DNA from: an uncultured Comamonadaceae bacterium
GTDB lineage: Bacteria > Pseudomonadota > Gammaproteobacteria > Burkholderiales > Burkholderiaceae_C
Length of the DNA stretch: 20,815 bases
Direction: 5' to 3'
Assembly: GCA_937871735.1 (NCBI GenBank)
Contig: CALMOI010000150.1
Location: 1-20,815 of the forward strand
Shown here: in pieces, positions 16,565-20,815 of the stretch
How the letters are laid out: the number at the start of each line of letters is the position of its first letter
How positions within the stretch are numbered: position 1 is the stretch's first letter
Position numbers and translations under genes: made by a program
The notes under the pieces: model-generated
Database searches by the model: none
Seen by the model: the letters and a program-made list of their open reading frames with translations, nothing else
What the model was told of the DNA's origin: nothing

Positions 16565-16582
16565 TGAGAAACCCCGATGACT
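16565..16582. promoter_or_regulatory. Shared 18-bp leader element, copy 2 (upstream of the PBP-like gene)
   Basis: Plus-strand TGAGAAACCCCGATGACT, 15/18 identical to 14794-14811 and in the same orientation relative to the gene it precedes. It lies 144-161 bases before the ATG of the PBP-like gene, much farther than in copy 1, which weakens the case for an identical mechanism. Confidence 0.4.
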
Positions 16583-16608
16583 GCCAGCAACTCGCCCTAC
16601 GCTGGGTC

Positions 16609-16642
16609 ATGACAGTGCTAATTTAGAAATTCTTTGTGACAG
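16609..16642 (-). promoter_or_regulatory. Two CTGTCAY direct repeats (Pho-box-like half-sites)
   Basis: Read on the minus strand, CTGTCAC (16642-16636) is followed by CTGTCAT (16615-16609), start to start 27 bases. Each fits the 7-bp half-site of a PhoB box, but the canonical spacing is 11 bases, and the 11 bases on either side of each give no good second half-site. The bases after CTGTCAC are A/T-rich and lead to TAAATT, as a PhoB-dependent promoter would. Suggestive because a PhoB-like regulator is encoded just upstream; not a canonical box. Confidence 0.3.
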
Positions 16643-16693
16643 GCGTTCTTGAGCGCCAAGCGGCGAGGTAGTCTGTTCGGACTACATGCAACG

Positions 16694-17470
16694 TCAATCG
16701 CGTGATGTCGACATCACCTTGGCCACAGCCTGCGCACGGTTGTGAACATTGAGTTTTTTGAACAGCTTTTGCATGTGGTTCTTCACCGTCAGCTCGCTGA
16801 TGTCCAAGATCAGAGCGATCTCGTGGTTGGTCTTGCCCAGCTTGACCCAGTGCAAAATTTCCAACTGGCGCTCGCTCAATTGGGTGTCATTGGCGCTGAC
16901 AACATCCGGGGTGGCTTCTAAAGTGCCGTAACGCTGTGAGCGCGACAAGGCCACGTGCAACTGCGGCAACAGCACTTGCAACAACAGCGCTTGGGTCGAT
17001 TGCGGTGGCTGAGTCAACCCCAGCAGCGCAAAGAAAGAACCATCTCCCCCAGCCAATGGGCCGCTGCCTTGGAACATGCCATGTCCCAAATCCAGCTCAC
17101 GCCACTCTTGCTGCAAGTCAGCGCCAATATCTAGCGGTGCGTGTTCAGTCACTGAGGCGGGCAATTGGCACGCCATCAACCCCAACTCACGGCAGCGCTG
17201 GGCGATTCGCACCACCAAACCGGTCTTGGGATGGCGCAATGCCTCTAGCTTCCCGGCCTCCAACACCACCGCTTGCAAACAATCCGTGTGGCTGACCTGC
17301 TGCTCGTCATTGAGCATGAATCCGAGCATCAGGCCATGCGGAATCAATGCCTGCAAAGGGCCTTGCGCCCACAAAAACAATTCACCTCGGTGGCGAATCG
17401 TGACTGCCGACTCCAAGGCGCGAAACAATTCGGTTTGGGTGCGAGGCGGCAGGTGGCTTAAATCGTCCAT
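16694..17470 (-). CDS. LuxR-type transcriptional regulator, EpsA-like
   Basis: 258 aa. The C-terminal LuxR/GerE helix-turn-helix spans about 197-255 (LSERQLEILHWVKLGKTNHEIA, then TVKNHMQKLFKKLNVHNRAQAV). The N-terminal part (about 12-180) is neither an autoinducer domain nor a receiver. Its opening (ELFRALESAVTIRHRGELFLWAQGPLQALIPH) resembles the EpsA regulators that accompany exopolysaccharide/exosortase-B (PEP-CTERM) clusters, from memory. No such cluster is in this window. The ATG at 17470 lies 13 bp inside the upstream response-regulator gene, so the two are one transcript and translationally coupled. No clear ribosome site is seen, which fits coupling. Probable role: second regulator acting with the RR on the secreted protein and TPS genes downstream. 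Confidence 0.85.
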   Translation of the reverse strand: MDDLSHLPPRTQTELFRALESAVTIRHRGELFLWAQGPLQALIPHGLMLGFMLNDEQQVSHTDCLQAVVLEAGKLEALRHPKTGLVVRIAQRCRELGLMACQLPASVTEHAPLDIGADLQQEWRELDLGHGMFQGSGPLAGGDGSFFALLGLTQPPQSTQALLLQVLLPQLHVALSRSQRYGTLEATPDVVSANDTQLSERQLEILHWVKLGKTNHEIALILDISELTVKNHMQKLFKKLNVHNRAQAVAKVMSTSRD

Positions 17471-18201
17471 GCAGCCAAGGACTCATGGCGCACGCGAACA
17501 CGCGGTTCGGGCACAGGCTCACGCTTGAGGAAGCGATACCCCACCGAGCGCACGGTTTCAATGCAGGTGTGATGCCCGGCGGCGTCCATCAATTGCCGCA
17601 GACGGCCGACGTAAGCATCAACCGTGCGCTCCTGCAACTCGGCGTAATTGCCCCAAACGTGGTTCAGCAACTGGCTGCGGGTGTGTACCCGCATGGGGTG
17701 CTGCACCAAAAAATGCAACAGCCGGTATTCGGTTGGGCCCAGCACCAATTCGCGCATGCCCACCATCACCCGGCGCTGCTCGTGCAGCAGCCGCAGGCCG
17801 TCAACTTCCAGCACATCGGGCGTGGCATCGCGGTAGGCGCGGCGCAGCAGCGCCTGCACGCGCGCAATCAGTTCACGGGCACGGAAGGGTTTGGTGACGT
17901 AATCATCGACGCCCGAATCGAACGCGGTGACTTTGTCCAACTCATCATCACGCGCGGTCAGCATGATCACGGGGATGTGGCGAGTTTGTGAGTCTTGCCG
18001 CAACTGACGCACCAACGAAACCCCAGAGCGCCCCGGCATATTCCAATCAATCAGCACCAAATCAGGCAGCGCATCGCGTATCAGGGCCACGGCCTCGTCA
18101 GCGTTGTTGGCCACACTGACGCGATACCCGGCCATCGACAAATTCAGTTGCAGCAGCTCCTGAATGCCTGGCTCGTCTTCAACCACTAAGATTTGTTTCA
18201 C
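17458..18201 (-). CDS. PhoB-like OmpR-family response regulator
   Basis: 247 aa, GTG start at 18201-18199. The receiver domain covers residues 1-115, with the acidic pair E8/D9, phospho-acceptor D52 (LVLIDWNMPG), T82 and K104 (YVTKPF). The winged-helix domain is at about 125-230 (LGPTEYRLLHFLVQHP, QLLNHVWGNYAELQERTVDAYVGRLRQ, VRSVGYRF). The match to E. coli PhoB is close in the DNA-binding half, including the GPTE-LLHF and LLNHVWG stretches. The tail (about 20 residues after RFLKRE) is longer than in PhoB. No PhoR-type kinase is adjacent; instead a LuxR-type gene overlaps its 3' end. It is probably a PhoB paralogue dedicated to this locus, served by a distant kinase. The ribosome site is weak. 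Confidence 0.93.
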   Translation of the reverse strand: MKQILVVEDEPGIQELLQLNLSMAGYRVSVANNADEAVALIRDALPDLVLIDWNMPGRSGVSLVRQLRQDSQTRHIPVIMLTARDDELDKVTAFDSGVDDYVTKPFRARELIARVQALLRRAYRDATPDVLEVDGLRLLHEQRRVMVGMRELVLGPTEYRLLHFLVQHPMRVHTRSQLLNHVWGNYAELQERTVDAYVGRLRQLMDAAGHHTCIETVRSVGYRFLKREPVPEPRVRVRHESLAAWTI

Positions 18202-18289
18202 GATTCAATCGAGTCCACAAAAAAGCCACAGGGGAGGAGCAAATACCACCGCAACCGGACAGTTGGCGGAGTTTTTCGTTGGTGCCTAC

Positions 18290-18305
18290 TGAGGTGAATA
18301 CCTCA
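18290..18305. promoter_or_regulatory. Perfect palindrome TGAGGT-N4-ACCTCA
   Basis: TGAGGT (18290-18295), GAAT, ACCTCA (18300-18305). Six-bp perfect arms around four bases, the size of a dimeric regulator site, 89 bases before the response-regulator start. LuxR/GerE-type dimers bind sites of about this shape, so autoregulation by the downstream pair is possible. Inference only. Confidence 0.4.
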
Positions 18306-18426
18306 TGCTTAGCATCCATATGTATCTGCGAAGTGAACCCTCGATAAGGGAACTATGAACTATTGTCTTACTGGAATAAGGCAGATTTATGGCAATACCA
18401 GATACGGGGTGTGAGACCGTTAGGCC

Positions 18427-18451
18427 AAAAAAATCGGCGCATCAAGCGCCG
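18427..18451 (-). terminator. Rho-independent terminator of the cytochrome c' gene
   Basis: On the minus strand a stem CGGCGC/GCGCCG (18446-18451 with 18435-18440, 5-base loop) is followed by A and seven T (18427-18434). A second hairpin without T-run, AGCCCC-CTCA-GGGGCT (18459-18474), lies between it and the stop codon. Confidence 0.88.
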
Positions 18452-18490
18452 GGAATGGAGCCCCCTCAGGGGCTGTGGGTTCAATATCGT

Positions 18491-18943
18491 TTATTTGCTG
18501 CGGAATGCGTCGTGGCAAGACTTGCAAGTTTCAGCAGCGGGGCCAAAAGCGGCTTTCAGATTGTCCAAATTGCCAGTTTTGGCAGCGGCGGCCAACTTGG
18601 CAACTTCTGTTTGCGCTTTGTCGCTCGCAGCTTTGAACTTGGCTGATTCTTTCCAAATTTCAGGCTTGGCTTTGGTGTCGCCCGTGTCGGTGCCTTCGCC
18701 AAAAGCGGCCCAAGGCAGCTTGACCATCGTGGCCAGCACATCGGCGTTATCAGCGGCGACTTTGGCATCAAACGGCACTTTGCCGTTGGCCATCGCACCC
18801 AAGCGCCCAAAGTGGGTGCCCATCACGCTGAGTGCAGATTTACGGTACTTGATCGCATCTTCAGGTTTAGCAAACTGGGCCGAAGCTGAGGTCGAGAACG
18901 CCAGCACGGTGGCGGCGACGGCAAAAGCGAAGACAGATTTCAT
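18491..18943 (-). CDS. Cytochrome c' (class II c-type cytochrome)
   Basis: 150 aa. Signal peptide 1-22 (cleavage ASA/QF). The rest is an all-helical domain with the haem-binding motif CKSCH near the C-terminus (C140, C143, H144), the mark of class II cytochromes c'. Length and motif position match the family. It acts in the periplasm; described roles are binding of NO or CO and electron transfer, with no direct evidence for either here. The ATG has GGAG about 9 bases upstream. It is transcribed divergently from a cytochrome b561-type gene, a common pairing in betaproteobacteria, and the b-type protein may deliver electrons to it. It ends in its own terminator, so it is not part of the regulator/TPS transcript. 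Confidence 0.93.
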   Translation of the reverse strand: MKSVFAFAVAATVLAFSTSASAQFAKPEDAIKYRKSALSVMGTHFGRLGAMANGKVPFDAKVAADNADVLATMVKLPWAAFGEGTDTGDTKAKPEIWKESAKFKAASDKAQTEVAKLAAAAKTGNLDNLKAAFGPAAETCKSCHDAFRSK

Positions 18944-19045
18944 GAAAACTCTCCGTAAAAGGGCTGAATGAGGTTGAAAGCACGGCGCTCACCATGCTCC
19001 AAACCGGGCATCATTGTGCCGACAAAGCTTCAGGAGATCGGTTTT

Positions 19046-19711
19046 ATGCGCACGCTTCGTATCTGGGATTTACCCACCCGTTTGTTTCATTGGCTGCTCG
19101 CTGCATGCGTGGTGGGCCTGTTCATCACCGGCAAAATCGGCGGTGATGTGATGACGTGGCACTTCCGCCTGGGCTACGCCGTGTTCAGCCTGCTGCTGTT
19201 TCGCTTGGTGTGGGGCGTGGTGGGCGGGCACTGGTCGCGGTTTGCCAGCTTTATCTACGCACCGAGCACGCTGTGGCGCTACCTGCACGGCGAGTCTCGC
19301 CCGGAGCATCACGCCGGCCACAACCCGCTGGGCGCTTTGTCGGTGTTCGGTTTGCTGACCGTGCTGGGCGTGCAAGTCGGCAGCGGCTTGATCAGCGATG
19401 ATGAAATTGCCGCCGCCGGGCCGCTCACGCGCTACGTGTCGGGCGACACGGTGAGCTTGGCGACGGCGTACCACACCGAGGTCGGCCAGTTGCTCGTGAT
19501 CGCGCTGGTCGCGCTGCACATCGCCGCCATCTTGTTTTATCGACTGAAGAAGAAAGAAAACTTGGTGCAGCCCATGCTGCAAGGCGACAAGCTGGTGCCA
19601 GATGCATCGCCCCTGCCCGCTTCGCGCGACGATGGTTTCAGCCGCTGGAAGGCGCTGTTGATCTGGGCGGCTTGTGCCGGACTGGTGTACTGGATTGCGG
19701 GTTTAGGCTGA
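19046..19711 (+). CDS. Cytochrome b561-type membrane protein (Cytochrom_B_N / Ni-hydrogenase b-type)
   Basis: 221 aa. The ATG at 19046 is chosen because AGGAGA sits at 19032-19037, 8 bases before it, and because it opens directly into the conserved RIWDLPTRLFHW start; an in-frame ATG at 18968 has no such support. Four core membrane spans (about 13-29, 41-60, 97-115, 147-166) plus a C-terminal one (about 201-219). Likely haem ligands or conserved histidines are H15, H39, H143 and H158. It probably moves electrons across the inner membrane to a periplasmic acceptor; the divergent cytochrome c' is the obvious candidate. The family also includes hydrogenase and formate dehydrogenase b-subunits, but no such enzymes are present here. 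Confidence 0.9.
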   Translation: MRTLRIWDLPTRLFHWLLAACVVGLFITGKIGGDVMTWHFRLGYAVFSLLLFRLVWGVVGGHWSRFASFIYAPSTLWRYLHGESRPEHHAGHNPLGALSVFGLLTVLGVQVGSGLISDDEIAAAGPLTRYVSGDTVSLATAYHTEVGQLLVIALVALHIAAILFYRLKKKENLVQPMLQGDKLVPDASPLPASRDDGFSRWKALLIWAACAGLVYWIAGLG

Positions 19712-19777
19712 TCGTCACGCCGGGGCGATCGGGCTAAACTTTGCAGGAATTTCGCTCGGCTCCAACGCCATTTTCAA

Positions 19778-20266
19778 GTGACCACCCCACACATCCAACT
19801 GATTTCCCCCACCACGGCTGAGCACTGGTCGCTGGTGCGGCAAATTTTCCGCGAGTACGCCGAAAGCCTGCAAGTCGATTTGTGCTTCCAAAATTTTGAA
19901 GCCGAGTTGCGCGAGCTGCCCGGTGACTACGCCGCACCGCGTGGCGCGTTGCTGCTGGCTCTGGTCAATGGCGAGTGCGCCGGTTGCTGCGCCTTGCGTC
20001 CTTTAGACAATGTGGATTACGCCAACGCCGCCGAAATGAAACGGCTGTACGTGCGCGACGCGTACCGAGGTTTGGGCTTGGGTCGCCAATTGGCCGCCGA
20101 CATCCTCGAAGCCGCACGGCTCAGCGGCTACGACTGCGTGCTGCTCGACACGCTCGATGACATGGAGGCCGCACGAGCGCTTTACGAAGATTTGGGGTTT
20201 ACAGAAATACCGCCCTACTATCACAACCCCTTGGTCGGGGCGCATTACCTGAAAGCCGAACTCTGA
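19778..20266 (+). CDS. GNAT-family N-acetyltransferase
   Basis: 162 aa with a GTG start at 19778; no good ribosome site is visible. The acetyl-CoA pyrophosphate-binding loop is YRGLGLGRQL at about 96-105, preceded by the beta-4 strand AAEMKRLYVRDA. The C-terminal motif DDMEAARALYEDLGFTEI (about 127-144) is typical of small-molecule or amino-acid GNATs. Full length for the family. The substrate cannot be told from sequence. It lies 66 bp after the cytochrome b gene on the same strand without a clear terminator between, so co-transcription is possible, but no functional link is apparent. Confidence 0.9.
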   Translation: MTTPHIQLISPTTAEHWSLVRQIFREYAESLQVDLCFQNFEAELRELPGDYAAPRGALLLALVNGECAGCCALRPLDNVDYANAAEMKRLYVRDAYRGLGLGRQLAADILEAARLSGYDCVLLDTLDDMEAARALYEDLGFTEIPPYYHNPLVGAHYLKAEL

Positions 20267-20283
20267 GGCACGGCCACCCAAAC

Positions 20284-20316
20284 AAAAGCCGCAGCTTCAT
20301 CCGAAGTGCGGCTTTT
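20284..20316. terminator. Bidirectional rho-independent terminator
   Basis: AAAAGCCGCA (20284-20293) pairs with TGCGGCTTTT (20307-20316), with a further CTTC/GAAG inner stem (20295-20298, 20303-20306) and one bulged G. A/T runs at both ends let it serve the GNAT gene (plus) and the convergent peroxiredoxin gene (minus). Confidence 0.9.
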
Positions 20317-20354
20317 ATGGCGATCAAGGCTGGCGACGCCAACCCCTAGCGATA

Positions 20355-20815
20355 TCAGGCTTGAGCTTGTGCCAACAAGGTTGCGGCATCGCTCACTTCA
20401 AACTTGCCGGGGCCTTCCACGTTCAGCGTGACCACTTTGCCGTCTTTGACCAGCATGGAGTAACGGTTGCTGCGCAGACCCAGGCCCTTGCCATTCAAGT
20501 CCAGCGTCAGGCCGGTAGCCTTGGCGAACACGGCGTCGCCGTCGGCCAGCATGCGTACGGCGGTGCCGGTCTTTTGGTCACGCGCCCAAGCGCCCATGAC
20601 GAAAGCGTCGTTCACACTCAGGCACCAGATTTCATCGACGCCAGCGGCCTTCAGGGCAGCGGCTTGCTCCACGTAGCCGGGCACGTGCTTGGCCGAGCAA
20701 GTGGGGGTGAAAGCACCGGGAACGGCAAACAAAGCGACGGTCTTGCCAGCACTGGCGGCCAGCACATCAACCGGGTTCGGGCCCAGGCTGCAACCATTGC
20801 CTTCTACTTCCACGA
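20355..20815 (-). CDS. Prx5/AhpE-like peroxiredoxin (redoxin family), N-terminus cut by the window edge
   Basis: About 153 codons are present; the frame is open to the right edge, and homologues have roughly 15 more residues before the EVEGNGCSLGP visible here, so the true start lies outside. The peroxidatic site is PGAFTPTCS, with Thr and Cys (residues 36 and 39 of the visible part) as the catalytic pair. The second conserved segment IWCLSVNDAFVMGAWARDQ and the later LGLRSNRYSMLVKDG are typical of the Prx5 branch, which reduces hydrogen peroxide and alkyl hydroperoxides with glutathione/glutaredoxin or thioredoxin in the cytoplasm. It converges on the GNAT gene across a shared terminator and has no evident link to the TPS locus. 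Confidence 0.95.
   Translation of the reverse strand, partial: VEVEGNGCSLGPNPVDVLAASAGKTVALFAVPGAFTPTCSAKHVPGYVEQAAALKAAGVDEIWCLSVNDAFVMGAWARDQKTGTAVRMLADGDAVFAKATGLTLDLNGKGLGLRSNRYSMLVKDGKVVTLNVEGPGKFEVSDAATLLAQAQA

Larger units (their letters stand above)
16422..16693. other. Intergenic regulatory region between the LuxR-type gene and the PBP-like gene
   Basis: 272 bases with no convincing ORF or RNA gene. It holds the 5' leader of the PBP-like gene, the second copy of the shared 18-bp element, a pair of CTGTCAY sequences read on the minus strand, and two small hairpins just behind the LuxR-type gene (16668-16685 GTAGTC/GACTAC; 16654-16665 CGCC/GGCG) that lack a T-run and are therefore doubtful terminators. 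The minus strand carries TAAATT about 11 bases after a CTGTCA, a possible -10 box. Confidence 0.6.
18202..18490. other. Intergenic region upstream of the response regulator
   Basis: 289 bases without a supportable gene. It contains the promoter region of the response regulator, the palindrome at 18290-18305, a small hairpin CCCT/AGGG (18338-18350), the palindrome CGATTCAATCG (18201-18211) on the start codon, and the terminator of the cytochrome c' gene. No strong sigma-70 boxes could be picked out by eye. Confidence 0.6.

Noticed and set aside
16609..16642. Canonical PhoB box
   Set aside because: Half-sites are 27, not 11, bases apart; kept only as a low-confidence site.
16654..16685. Terminator for the LuxR-type gene
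   Set aside because: Two short hairpins exist but no T-run follows either on the minus strand; not listed as a terminator.
19710..19730. Hairpin GATCG/CGATC after the cytochrome b gene as terminator
   Set aside because: Five-bp stem, long loop and no T-run; too weak.
1..20815. CRISPR arrays, tRNA/rRNA genes, insertion sequences, att sites
   Set aside because: Looked for regular short repeats, cloverleaf-type sequences, transposase motifs and flanking duplications; none seen.

Overview
The window (about 62% G+C by eye, strong preference for TTG/CTG leucine codons) looks like chromosomal DNA of a betaproteobacterium, most likely Burkholderiales/Comamonadaceae. That placement rests on codon habits and family composition, not on a marker gene. 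No tRNA, rRNA, CRISPR array or insertion sequence was found. About 18 kb is one functionally coherent minus-strand locus. The last 2.5 kb holds ordinary housekeeping-type genes.

The minus-strand locus, read from right to left, has three parts. (1) Regulators: a PhoB-like OmpR-family response regulator (18201-17458) overlaps an EpsA-like LuxR-type regulator (17470-16694) by 13 bp; no histidine kinase is present. (2) A secreted protein of 501 aa (16421-14916) with a signal peptide, six cysteines in the mature part, highly expressed-type codons and faint PstS-like (periplasmic binding protein) motifs, closed by a clear terminator at 14853-14882. (3) A two-partner secretion (TPS) operon: the TpsB/FhaC-type outer-membrane transporter (14775-13150), then a giant TpsA exoprotein of 3477 aa (13147-2714), then its own proton-driven motor. 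The motor is an ExbB-type channel with an N-terminal periplasmic DUF2341-LamG extension (2679-961), two tandem ExbD proteins (947-546 and 518-111), and the start of a single-span protein in the TonB position that runs off the left edge (109-1).

Interpretation: a very large beta-helical adhesin is exported through TpsB, and a dedicated ExbBD motor is co-expressed with it. A PhoB-type regulator and a PstS-like secreted protein sit next door, which suggests control by phosphate or a related starvation signal. The Pseudomonas aeruginosa Pdt system is the closest described parallel I recall (PhoB-controlled TPS with linked exbB2-exbD2-tonB4). The lectin-like ExbB, doubled ExbD, orphan RR/LuxR pair and secreted PBP-like protein make this locus different. 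An 18-bp sequence shared (15/18) between the leaders of tpsB and the PBP-like gene is a candidate common control site.

Right flank: a divergent pair, cytochrome c' (minus, 18943-18491) and a cytochrome b561-type membrane protein (plus, 19046-19711); then a GNAT acetyltransferase (plus, 19778-20266) and a Prx5-family peroxiredoxin (minus, cut at the right edge), the last two separated by a bidirectional terminator. There is no gene-free stretch above 300 bases. The two longest gaps (16422-16693 and 18202-18490) hold the candidate regulatory sites listed below.
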